NCBI GenBank assembly: GCA_958407085.1
Contig: CATYHY010000023.1
Span: 1 to 14,753, forward strand
DNA length: 14,753 nucleotides
Reading direction: 5' to 3'
DNA from: an uncultured Collinsella sp.
Lineage (GTDB): Bacteria > Actinomycetota > Coriobacteriia > Coriobacteriales > Coriobacteriaceae
Shown: one piece after another, positions 7,068-13,511 of the stretch
Layout of the letters: each line of letters begins with the position of its first letter
Position numbering within the stretch: the first letter of the stretch is position 1
The notes under the pieces: model-generated
Databases searched by the model: none
What the model saw: only the letters and a program-made list of their open reading frames with translations
Told to the model about the DNA's origin: nothing
Program-made: the position numbers and the translations under genes

Positions 7068-7136
7068 AAGTTGCGGTGAAATAGGGACTGTTTGGCGGTC
7101 TCAGAGCTTCAATCAGTCCCTATTTCACCGCAACTT
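7068..7136. repeat. Perfect 23-bp inverted repeat between divergent promoters
   Basis: The arms 7068-7090 and 7114-7136 are exact reverse complements, with the core GTGAAATAGGGACTG, around a 23-base spacer. The element lies between the -10 of the zinc-ribbon gene (7037-7042) and the tmk promoter (7165-7193). No T-run follows on either strand. The core shares TAGGGAC with the palindrome at 5940-5997, but the rest differs. Confidence 0.88.
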
Positions 7137-7164
7137 CGGGGATGCCTCGATGGCTAGGTTGGAT

Positions 7165-7193
7165 TTGGGACGCGCCGAGCACTGGGGTATCAT
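7165..7193 (+). promoter_or_regulatory. Sigma-70-type promoter for tmk-holB-ricT
   Basis: TTGGGA (7165-7170) and TATCAT (7188-7193) are separated by exactly 17 bases, and the -10 is preceded by GGGG. It lies 52 bases before the tmk ATG, with no other signal between. Confidence 0.55.
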
Positions 7194-7245
7194 GGCTTGG
7201 TTGATATATCTGCATTTACGCGCCTTGTAGGAAGGGGCTGCGCCC

Positions 7246-7929
7246 ATGGCTTTTGAGCCCGCTCAACATAGCTTTATCACGCTCGAGGGCGTCGATGGCG
7301 CCGGCAAGTCCACGCAGGCGCGCCTGCTTGCCCGCGCGCTCGAACTCGCTGGCTACCAGGTTGTGAGCCTGCGCGAGCCGGGCGGTACCGCCATCAGCGA
7401 AAAGATCCGTGCTCTGCTGCTCGACCCCGCCAATACGACGATGGGAGACACCTGCGAGTTGTTGCTCTACGAGGCCGCGCGCGCCCAGCTGGTGCACGAG
7501 GTCATCGCGCCTGCCCTTACTGACGGCAAGGTGGTCCTGTGCGACCGCTTCTACGATTCCACAACTTGCTATCAGGCGTTTGCCGATGGCCTCGATCGCC
7601 AGATAGTACGCGATGCCAACAACCTGGCCGTCGCGGGGACGCACCCGGCGCTCACGCTCGTCTATCACATCACGCCCGAGCAGGCGGCGCTGCGCATGGC
7701 AGCCCGTGGCGCGGCAGATCGCATGGAGGCTAAGGGCATGGCCTTCCAAGAGCGTGTCTACCAGGGATTTTGCGCCATCGCCGCCGAGGAACCAAACCGC
7801 GTAAAGCTCATCGACGCGACCGCGTCCATCGAGGACGTCTTCGCGCGGACGGTCGAGCAGGTTCGCGTCTACGGCCTCGACATTTCCCAGGACGCCGTCA
7901 CCGCCGCGCTTGCCCAGGAGGCCGAGTAA
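7246..7929 (+). CDS. tmk: Thymidylate kinase (dTMP kinase)
   Basis: This 227-residue P-loop kinase phosphorylates dTMP to dTDP with ATP in the cytoplasm. The P-loop is GVDGAGKST (15-23). REPGGT (43-48) and CDRFYDST (99-106) contribute to the dTMP and magnesium sites. The lid region reads RMAARGAADRMEAKG (150-164). The ATG at 7246 is preceded by AGGAAGG (7229-7235), ten bases away, and no better start exists nearby. The gene heads a compact unit: holB follows after one base and ricT overlaps holB. The same order (tmk, holB, yaaT) is known from Firmicutes, where a few small genes lie between. The enzyme is slightly longer than the usual 205-215 residues because of a short extension at each end. 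The call is secure. Confidence 0.97.
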   Translation: MAFEPAQHSFITLEGVDGAGKSTQARLLARALELAGYQVVSLREPGGTAISEKIRALLLDPANTTMGDTCELLLYEAARAQLVHEVIAPALTDGKVVLCDRFYDSTTCYQAFADGLDRQIVRDANNLAVAGTHPALTLVYHITPEQAALRMAARGAADRMEAKGMAFQERVYQGFCAIAAEEPNRVKLIDATASIEDVFARTVEQVRVYGLDISQDAVTAALAQEAE

Positions 7930-7930
7930 C

Positions 7931-9058
7931 ATGGCCCCCGCTCAGACAAGCCTGCTGGCCAAGCTTGACACCCAAGAGCGCGTGCGCGACTTTTTGACCA
8001 ATGCCGTCGCCAGCGGTCGCGCATCGCACGCCTACCTGTTTTTGGGCGCGCCCGGCGCGGGCAAGCTCGACGCCGCGTGGGCGCTCGCCCAAGCCTTCCT
8101 GTGCGAGCAGGATGGCTGCGGCTCATGCGATAGCTGCGTGCGCGTCGCCCGCCATACGCACCCCGACGTGCACTATTACACGCCCGAGAGCGCCACGGGC
8201 TACCTCATCGCCCAGACGCGCGAGCTACTCGACGACGTACCCCTGGCGCCCATCCGCGCCAAGGCCAAGGTCTACATCATTGACCGTGCCGAGCAGCTGC
8301 GCGCCAACACCGCCAACGCACTGCTCAAAACACTCGAGGAGCCGCCCGAGGGCGTTATGTTTATCTTGCTGGGCACCTCGGCAGACGTGATGTTGCCCAC
8401 CATCGTGAGCCGCTGCCAGTGCGTGCCGTTTCGGCTGGTGTCACCCGCCGTCGCCGCGCACGCCGTGAGCCGTGCCACTGGTCAGGATATCGCGCGTTGT
8501 CGCATGGCCGTCGCCGTGGCGGGCAGCCCCACGCGCGGCATCGAGTTCCTTAAGAGTGCCGAGCGCCAGGACGCCCGCCGTCAGATGGTCCGTGCCATCG
8601 ACTCACTCATTGCCGCCGACGAGGCCGACGTGCTCAGCCGCGCCAAGTCGCTCATCGTCGCCGTTAAGGCGCCGCTCGCCGAGGTCAAGTCCACACAGGA
8701 AAAGGTGCTCGAGCAAAACGCCGACTACCTGTCGCGTGGAGCATTGAAGCAGCTTGAGGACCGCAACAAGCGCGAACTCAACGCGCGCGAGCGTTCGGGT
8801 ATCATGGAAGCGCTGGCGAGCGCGCGGACGCTCATGCGCGATGTGCTGCTGACACTTCAGGACGAGGCAGCCGACGTGGTGAACGAAGACGCGTGCGACA
8901 CGATCGGGCGGCTTGCCGCCGCGACCAATGTTGCGGGTGCCACACGGGCGCTCGAGGCAGTCGCGACCGCCGAGCGCAACATCGCTAGAAACGTTACTCC
9001 CCAGCTGGCCATCGAGGTCATGCTGTTCGATATCAGGAAGGCACTGAAATGCCGTTAG
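7931..9058 (+). CDS. holB: DNA polymerase III, delta' subunit of the clamp loader
   Basis: This 375-residue AAA+ protein would take part in loading the sliding clamp. The ATG at 7931 lies one base after the tmk stop, and AGGAGG (7916-7921) is nine bases upstream. SHAYLFLGAPGAGK (32-45) is a P-loop that ends in GKL, so it lacks the usual Thr/Ser, as expected for delta', which does not depend on ATP hydrolysis. The zinc module has Cys58, Cys63, Cys66 and Cys69 (CEQDGCGSCDSC). VYIIDRAEQL (114-123) replaces the DEAD-like Walker B, and TIVSRCQ (157-163) holds the SRC sensor 1 motif. ANALLKTLEEPPEG (128-141) is typical of the family. The last four codons overlap the start of ricT, which suggests coupled translation. 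The call is secure. Confidence 0.94.
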   Translation: MAPAQTSLLAKLDTQERVRDFLTNAVASGRASHAYLFLGAPGAGKLDAAWALAQAFLCEQDGCGSCDSCVRVARHTHPDVHYYTPESATGYLIAQTRELLDDVPLAPIRAKAKVYIIDRAEQLRANTANALLKTLEEPPEGVMFILLGTSADVMLPTIVSRCQCVPFRLVSPAVAAHAVSRATGQDIARCRMAVAVAGSPTRGIEFLKSAERQDARRQMVRAIDSLIAADEADVLSRAKSLIVAVKAPLAEVKSTQEKVLEQNADYLSRGALKQLEDRNKRELNARERSGIMEALASARTLMRDVLLTLQDEAADVVNEDACDTIGRLAAATNVAGATRALEAVATAERNIARNVTPQLAIEVMLFDIRKALKCR

Positions 9059-10749
9059 TCGTACCCGTTAAGTTTACCTACGCCTCGCGCGACCTGTGGT
9101 TCGATCCGCAGGATCTGGATATCCTCGAGGCCGATTATGCCATTTGCTCTACCGAGCGCGGAACCGAGATCGGCCTGGTTACGGCCGATCCCTTCGAGGT
9201 GCCGCAAGACGAGATCGGTCAGCCGCTCAAGCCCGTGCTGCGCGTGGCGAGCGACATCGACCTGCAGCTTGCCGACGATCTGGCCATTCAGGGCGACGAG
9301 GCCATGGTCGACTTCCGCCGCCTGGTCAAGGAGCTCGACCTCGAGATGAAGCCGGTCGGCGTCGAGTACCTGTTTGGCGGCGAGAAGGCCGTGTTCTACT
9401 TTGCGGCCGAGGAGCGCGTCGATTTTCGCCAGCTCGTCAAGGATCTGTCCTCGACGCTGCACATTCGCGTCGACATGCGCCAGATCGGTGTGCGCGACGA
9501 GACCCGCCTGGTGGGCGGCTATGCCCAGTGCGGCCAGGAGCTCTGCTGCACGCGCTTTGGCGGACAGTTTGAGCCGGTTTCGATCCGCATGGCAAAAGAG
9601 CAAGACCTGCCGCTCAATTCCTCCAAGATCAGCGGCGTGTGCGGTCGTCTGATGTGCTGCCTGCGCTACGAGTTCGAGGCCTACAAGGACTTTAAGAGCC
9701 GTGCGCCCAAAAAGAAGACGCTCATCGATACGCCGCTTGGCAAGGCGCGTATCCAGGAGTATGACACGCCGCGTGAGCAGCTGGTGCTGCGCCTGGAGAA
9801 CGGCAAAGTCTTTAAGGTCAACCTGGCCGATATGACGTGCTCGGAGGGCTGCAAAAAGAAGGCCGCCGAGCAGGGCTGCAACTGCCGCCCCGACTGCGTG
9901 ACGCGCGACGTGCTCGAGCGCATTGAGTCGCCCGAGATGCGTCTGGCGCTCATGGAGCTCGATCGCGAAAACGGCGTCGATGTGGGCGATGGCCTGTCGA
10001 GTGCCGACCGTCTGGCCGGCACGTCGATGCCCAAGCGCCGTCGTCGCGATGCTGAATCCGATGCTCGCGCCGGTCAGGGTCAGGGCGAGGGCCGTGGCCG
10101 CGGAAAGGGCCGCGGTAAGGCCGAGGCACCCGAGGCCGAGGAGGCCGCCGGTGGCCGTCGCCGTCGCAAGCGCGCGGGCTCGGGCGATGCTACCGAGGTT
10201 GCAGCCGCGGGCAAGAACGCTTCTCGCGAGCGCGAGGTTCAGCAGCCCCAGCAGCAGAATCGCGGCGGTGGCATGAACCCCACACGTCGCCGCCGTCGTC
10301 ATCTGTCGAGCGAGGAGCGCGAGGACGCCTTTCGCGCCGCAGCTGCTCGCGAGGCCGGTGCCGCTTCCAAGGGCGCCTCGGCCTCCGATGCGCCTGTCGA
10401 CAAGGGCGGCAAGTCACGTGGCGAGGAGGAGCGCGCGCCGCGTCCGCGCCGTCGCCATTCCTCGGGCGCGCAGCAGAAGCCCTCAGTGCCCTCCGTGGCC
10501 GATCAGGTCTCGGATGGCGAGGTCAAGGTCACGCGCCGTCGTCCCGGAGATGGCGGGGGAGCGGCTGCCAAGGCTTCGCGTGGCGCCGCTCGCGACGAGC
10601 GCGAGCCGCGCGAGGATCGCGGTGGCGAGGGCTCGGCCGACCAGGGTCAAAAGCGCCGTCGCCGTCGCCGTTCCCGCAAGCCGCGCCAGGATGGTGGCGA
10701 GGGCTCGACCCCGTCTTCGTCCGCACCACAACCGCCTGCCGGCGAATAA
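9049..10749 (+). CDS. ricT: PSP1-domain protein RicT (YaaT-like) with long basic C-terminal tail
   Basis: This 566-residue protein starts at an ATG inside the holB end (10-base overlap), with AGGAAG (9035-9040) eight bases upstream. Residues 1 to about 295 are a PSP1/RicT core. Its conserved cysteines sit in CGQELCC (161-167), CGRLMCC (198-204) and CSEGCKKKAAEQGCNCRPDC (264-283). In B. subtilis, RicT (YaaT) works with RicA and RicF in a complex carrying iron-sulfur clusters that directs RNase Y cleavage of mRNAs and affects development. Neither RicA nor RicF is encoded here. From about residue 326 the protein is low-complexity and rich in Arg, Lys, Gly, Ala and Glu, with several RRRR-type clusters. 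B. subtilis RicT, at roughly 275 residues, has no such tail. RNA binding by the tail is an inference. The core family call is strong. Confidence 0.92.
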   Translation: MPLVVPVKFTYASRDLWFDPQDLDILEADYAICSTERGTEIGLVTADPFEVPQDEIGQPLKPVLRVASDIDLQLADDLAIQGDEAMVDFRRLVKELDLEMKPVGVEYLFGGEKAVFYFAAEERVDFRQLVKDLSSTLHIRVDMRQIGVRDETRLVGGYAQCGQELCCTRFGGQFEPVSIRMAKEQDLPLNSSKISGVCGRLMCCLRYEFEAYKDFKSRAPKKKTLIDTPLGKARIQEYDTPREQLVLRLENGKVFKVNLADMTCSEGCKKKAAEQGCNCRPDCVTRDVLERIESPEMRLALMELDRENGVDVGDGLSSADRLAGTSMPKRRRRDAESDARAGQGQGEGRGRGKGRGKAEAPEAEEAAGGRRRRKRAGSGDATEVAAAGKNASREREVQQPQQQNRGGGMNPTRRRRRHLSSEEREDAFRAAAAREAGAASKGASASDAPVDKGGKSRGEEERAPRPRRRHSSGAQQKPSVPSVADQVSDGEVKVTRRRPGDGGGAAAKASRGAARDEREPREDRGGEGSADQGQKRRRRRRSRKPRQDGGEGSTPSSSAPQPPAGE

Positions 10750-10777
10750 CGCCCGCGAGCGGATTTAGCCCGCCTTG

Positions 10778-10800
10778 CCCCGAGCGCATCGGGGTATCAT
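10778..10800 (+). promoter_or_regulatory. Hairpin abutting a TATCAT -10 before comF
   Basis: CCCCGA (10778-10783) and TCGGGG (10789-10794) form a perfect 6-bp stem with a 5-base loop, and TATCAT follows at once (10795-10800). The GGGGTATCAT string is identical to the one before tmk. No good -35 exists at 17 bases; TTGCCC at 10775 is only 14 away. Transcription from here would begin within a few bases of the hairpin at 10813. Without a T-run the small stem is a poor terminator for ricT. Confidence 0.4.
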
Positions 10801-10812
10801 AGCGCCGAATCA

Positions 10813-10848
10813 ACAACCCTCCCTGCGGCCGAACGTAGGGAGGGTTGT
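10813..10848 (+). promoter_or_regulatory. Perfect 12-bp hairpin that buries the comF ribosome binding site
   Basis: Arms 10813-10824 (ACAACCCTCCCT) and 10837-10848 (AGGGAGGGTTGT) are exact complements around a 12-base loop. The AGGGAGG in the right arm is the Shine-Dalgarno sequence for the TTG start at 10852. In the folded RNA the site is paired, so translation of comF should be low until the stem is opened. No T-run follows, which argues against a terminator. Confidence 0.8.
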
Positions 10849-10851
10849 GTC

Positions 10852-11658
10852 TTGAAGAGCCATCTGAACATATTGAGCTGTTTGCAGGGTGCCGGTGCCC
10901 TACCGTTTGCGGACGAATTGCTACCGTTTGCCGAGTGGGTGGCACGCGAGGCGCTCGAGGCATTGTCGCCAACACGATGTGCCGGCTGCGAGCGCGCCGG
11001 TGCGCTTATTTGCCAAGACTGCCTTGCCGCGTTCACGCTCATCGACCCACGTCATAGCTGCACCCGATGCAGCGCCCCGTTTGGGGATTTGCTGTGCACT
11101 GAGTGTTCGGTCGAGGGCACGTCCTCGGCAATGACGGAGGCGCTCGACCGCTGCCTGGCGTGCGCCGTCTATGCGCATCCGCTGCCGCGCATCATTAAAG
11201 CGTACAAGGATGCGGGCGAGCGACGTCTGGCTCCGTATCTGGCGGAGCTGCTCTACGACACCGCCCTGCATGCCCAGGTCGTAGCGCCCGATCGCTATGG
11301 AGGTGTGCTGTCCGGTGCGGATGCGGTGGTGTTTGTGCCTGCGACGGCGGCAGCGTTTCGGCGGCGTGGTTTTGATCATATGGAGGCTATTGCGCGTCCA
11401 TTTTGCGAGCTGTCGGGTGTTCCCCTGCTCGATGCTCTCGTCAAGTACGGGCATGGCGACCAGCGTGAACTCGGTCGTGAAGAACGCCGTGAACGCGCCC
11501 GAGGCATGTATGAGACCGTTGAGGACGTGCAGGGCAAGCGCCTGCTGCTTATCGACGACGTTATCACTACGGGTGCGACGATGGCCGCGGCTTCGGCGGA
11601 ACTCAAGCGCGCCGGCGCTGCGGCCGTTGATGGCCTCGCTATCGCACGCGTTTGGTAG
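10852..11658 (+). CDS. comF: ComF family protein (zinc-finger phosphoribosyltransferase-like)
   Basis: This 268-residue protein starts at TTG 10852, directed by AGGGAGG at 10837-10843. The N-terminal half has two paired-cysteine modules, Cys43/46 with Cys54/57 (CAGCERAGALICQDC) and Cys70/73 with Cys82/85 (CTRCSAPFGDLLCTEC). The middle contains FRRRGFDHMEAIARPFCE. The C-terminus has the PRPP-loop RLLLIDDVITTGATM (230-244), the mark of a type I phosphoribosyltransferase fold. In naturally competent bacteria ComF helps single-stranded DNA reach recombination in the cytoplasm; in other bacteria homologues are present without known competence. It is longer at the N-terminus than many ComF proteins (about 40 residues before the first Cys). 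It is followed after 11 bases by a nuclease-like gene. The family call is secure; a competence role here is not shown. Confidence 0.93.
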   Translation: MKSHLNILSCLQGAGALPFADELLPFAEWVAREALEALSPTRCAGCERAGALICQDCLAAFTLIDPRHSCTRCSAPFGDLLCTECSVEGTSSAMTEALDRCLACAVYAHPLPRIIKAYKDAGERRLAPYLAELLYDTALHAQVVAPDRYGGVLSGADAVVFVPATAAAFRRRGFDHMEAIARPFCELSGVPLLDALVKYGHGDQRELGREERRERARGMYETVEDVQGKRLLLIDDVITTGATMAAASAELKRAGAAAVDGLAIARVW

Positions 11659-11669
11659 GGGTGGTTCAG

Positions 11670-12779
11670 ATGGCAATAAAGATCGGGCAGCGTGGCAAGC
11701 CTGCAAGCGAGCAGCTGGCTGCTTCCGTAATTTTGACGGGTGCCTCGGCGCTGCGCATGATGCGCGCCGAGCGCCGGCAGATGGGCTACATAAGCTGGAA
11801 GGACCTTAATCCCGATGAAGAGCGCCGTGTGCTGCGCACGTCGTCGCCCTCGACCGAGGACATCTATCTTCCCGATTTGGTGCGGATTGGGGCCGCAAGC
11901 GGCGAGGTGCAAGAGGATTTGTGCTTGCTGGTAGGATCTGCAGCGCAGCGCCGCCGTATTCTTGGCGTGAGCTGGTCCGTATGCTCCGAGTTGCCCGCCG
12001 GCTCGATTCTAGAGGTGGAACCGGGGGTGTACAGTCTATCTCCCGAGGCCCTTTGCGTAGCCGTCGCGCGCGAGGTCGGCTGCATCCAGGCATTTGCCCT
12101 GGCCCAGGAGCTGTGCTCTAAGATTTCACTGAGTGACCGCGGGAAGTATCTGCCTCCCTACACCTCGCCTGTCGTGAACAAATTGGCAAAGGACAAAGAC
12201 CAGCCGCCAGATGTCGGTTACTTTGAGGTCGAGTCCGTGCTGACACCCGATTGCCTGGTAGATTACCTCGCGGCATGCAAGGGGAATGTGGCCAAACAGC
12301 TGCTGCGCCTGTGTCCCTACCTGTCAGAAAATCTGCGCTCGCCCATGGAGTGCATCATGCTCGCTCTGTTTTCGCTTCCGTTTTCCTATGGCGGATTTGC
12401 CTGCGGTCCCTTTAAGACCGACTACAAGATCGAGTTCGATGACCGTGCGCAGGCAATCTCGGGGATGCCGCATGCAGTTTGCGATGCGTATCAGGAAGCA
12501 GCCCAGTTTGACCTGGAATACAACGGTGAGCTGGGCCATTCCTCCCGGAGGGGACGTATCCATGATGAAAAACGCAACACGGGCTTGATTACTATGGGAA
12601 TCGAGGTCGCGACGGTCAATAACGAGATGCTCTGCGACATGGAAGCAATGGAGGCGCTCGCATGGCGCATGCACCAGCGTATGCGAAAGCGGTACCGGAA
12701 TCGTGTCGATGCCCGCAGGAAAAAGCAAGAGGCGCTGCTTAACACGCTGCGGGCGTGTTTTGGGCTTAAACCCGCCTAA
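11670..12779 (+). CDS. Protein with PD-(D/E)XK / DUF559-like C-terminal domain, linked to comF
   Basis: This 369-residue protein starts at ATG 11670, 11 bases after comF; AGGGG at 11657-11661 is the ribosome site, and a TTG six codons earlier overlaps the comF end and is less likely. Residues 110-150 (LPAGSILEVEPGVYSLSPEA and on) form a domain seen beside AbiEi-like or DUF559 proteins. SPMECIMLALFSLPFSYGGF (224-243) carries Glu227. VCDAYQEAAQFDLEYNGELGH (270-290) gives Asp272, Glu283 and His290, followed by DEKRNTGLITMGIEVATV (299-316). The pattern E, D, E-X-N-G-X3-H, D-X2-R-X3-L-X2-G resembles restriction-endonuclease-fold proteins such as DUF559 and Vsr-like nucleases. The final 35 residues are strongly basic. 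I recall similar proteins as common in Coriobacteriia, unverified. Activity and substrate are unknown; it could be a nuclease or an inactive DNA-binding relative. Confidence 0.7.
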   Translation: MAIKIGQRGKPASEQLAASVILTGASALRMMRAERRQMGYISWKDLNPDEERRVLRTSSPSTEDIYLPDLVRIGAASGEVQEDLCLLVGSAAQRRRILGVSWSVCSELPAGSILEVEPGVYSLSPEALCVAVAREVGCIQAFALAQELCSKISLSDRGKYLPPYTSPVVNKLAKDKDQPPDVGYFEVESVLTPDCLVDYLAACKGNVAKQLLRLCPYLSENLRSPMECIMLALFSLPFSYGGFACGPFKTDYKIEFDDRAQAISGMPHAVCDAYQEAAQFDLEYNGELGHSSRRGRIHDEKRNTGLITMGIEVATVNNEMLCDMEAMEALAWRMHQRMRKRYRNRVDARRKKQEALLNTLRACFGLKPA

Positions 12780-12813
12780 CAATGCTCTGAAACAGAGGGT
12801 TGGATATATGCTC

Positions 12814-13030
12814 TGGCCAAAATATAGCAAATATGAGTACTGCTACAAATTCAGTAACAGCAAAATCAGGGATTTTGGGACTGGAAGAGGGGGTAAATTA
12901 GAAAGTTATTAAACAAATGTGGAATATTCTGGCATCAATCTGACGTTATAGAGCGTGAAAACAGCTTGCAGAGCCAAAAACTCCTGCTACTAAATTGGTA
13001 ACAGTACTCATACTTGCTATTTTTTGGCCA
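12814..13030. mobile_element. MITE-like AT-rich element with ~50-bp inverted ends
   Basis: Bases 12814-12863 match the reverse complement of 12981-13030 at 42 of 50 positions with no gaps, both ends starting TGGCCAAAA. Between them lie 117 AT-rich bases with no open frame, including a small perfect hairpin (AAAATC-AGG-GATTTT, 12862-12876). Size, terminal repeats and lack of coding capacity fit a miniature inverted-repeat element. No target-site duplication is visible and no transposase is in the window, so mobility is inferred. An alternative is a non-mobile regulatory hairpin pair. Confidence 0.6.
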
Positions 13031-13151
13031 CGGCGCCCTAAGACGGGTGTGTTGGGGCTTTCCATAGGGGAGCGACGGGCTCAATCAGAGCACGTGCGGT
13101 CCGTCCTGACCTGCGAAATCTGTACTCGCGATGCGAATAACGCCCCTAACC

Positions 13152-13180
13152 TTAAACTTTAGCTTGAACTTAGCTATAAT
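13152..13180 (+). promoter_or_regulatory. Sigma-70 promoter for the lipoprotein leader
   Basis: TTAAAC (13152-13157) and a perfect TATAAT (13175-13180) are separated by 17 bases. This is the best promoter match in the window. It predicts a transcript start near 13187, about 325 bases before the lipoprotein ATG. Confidence 0.7.
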
Positions 13181-13186
13181 GCGCTT

Positions 13187-13511
13187 CGTTCCTACCAGGC
13201 TGTGGTTGCGGACGGACGAAATGCCCGTCCTAGTCCAAGACAGACGCGGTCAAAGGGATCCACGTAAGCGACCGCGTGCGCGCGGCGCGATCATGGCGCG
13301 TCCTAGATGTAAGCCGCACCGTCCGTTCGACTTTCTTTGGGGCAATACCGCCTCGCGGGCGAGCGGGCCAGTCGTGAAGGTGGCTGCGGCCTCCCGAGCA
13401 AACACCCCGGTGCGCAAGTGTGGGGTCAAATACCAGGTCAGCTGGTGGGAACAACCTGATATTCCGTGCAACGCACGGATCGTATACGACACAGAAGGTA
13501 GGGTAGTGGAC
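13187..13511 (+). ncRNA. Long structured 5' leader of the lipoprotein gene (unidentified RNA)
   Basis: From the predicted start to the ATG the RNA is GC-rich and full of hairpins: GGACGG/CCGTCC (13210-13215 and 13225-13230), ACGCGGTC/GACCGCGT (13244-13251 and 13270-13277), GGCGCG/CGCGTC with one wobble (13284-13289 and 13297-13302), CCGTGC/GCACGG (13464-13469 and 13473-13478), and the palindrome TCGTATACGA (13480-13489). The frame stays open through the leader, but the peptide is not protein-like. The CAAGACAG just before the second stem recalls the kink-turn of ribosomal L10 leaders. That resemblance is weak and the downstream gene is not ribosomal. I cannot assign a known riboswitch class. 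Confidence 0.45.

Larger units (their letters stand above)
12780..13511. other. Gene-free gap of 732 bases, AT-rich then GC-rich
   Basis: No credible coding frame is seen on either strand. It holds, in order: 34 bases after the previous stop, an AT-rich inverted-repeat element (12814-13030), about 120 bases with no recognisable signal (13031-13151), a promoter (13152-13180), and a structured leader (13187-13511). The sharp drop in GC within the element against its neighbours suggests a separate origin for that part. Confidence 0.7.

Noticed and set aside
12703..12912. Short + strand frame running from the nuclease-like gene into the AT-rich element
   Set aside because: It begins inside a better-supported gene in another frame and ends within the inverted-repeat element.
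13431..13460. ACCAGGTCAG in the leader, as in the core of bacterial SRP RNA
   Set aside because: The essential GGAAGCA-type loop does not follow, so this is a short chance match.
13131..13511. Open frame continuous with the lipoprotein, adding 127 residues at its N-terminus
   Set aside because: The peptide has no signal or domain character, a strong promoter lies inside it, and a proper lipoprotein signal begins only at 13512 or 13530.
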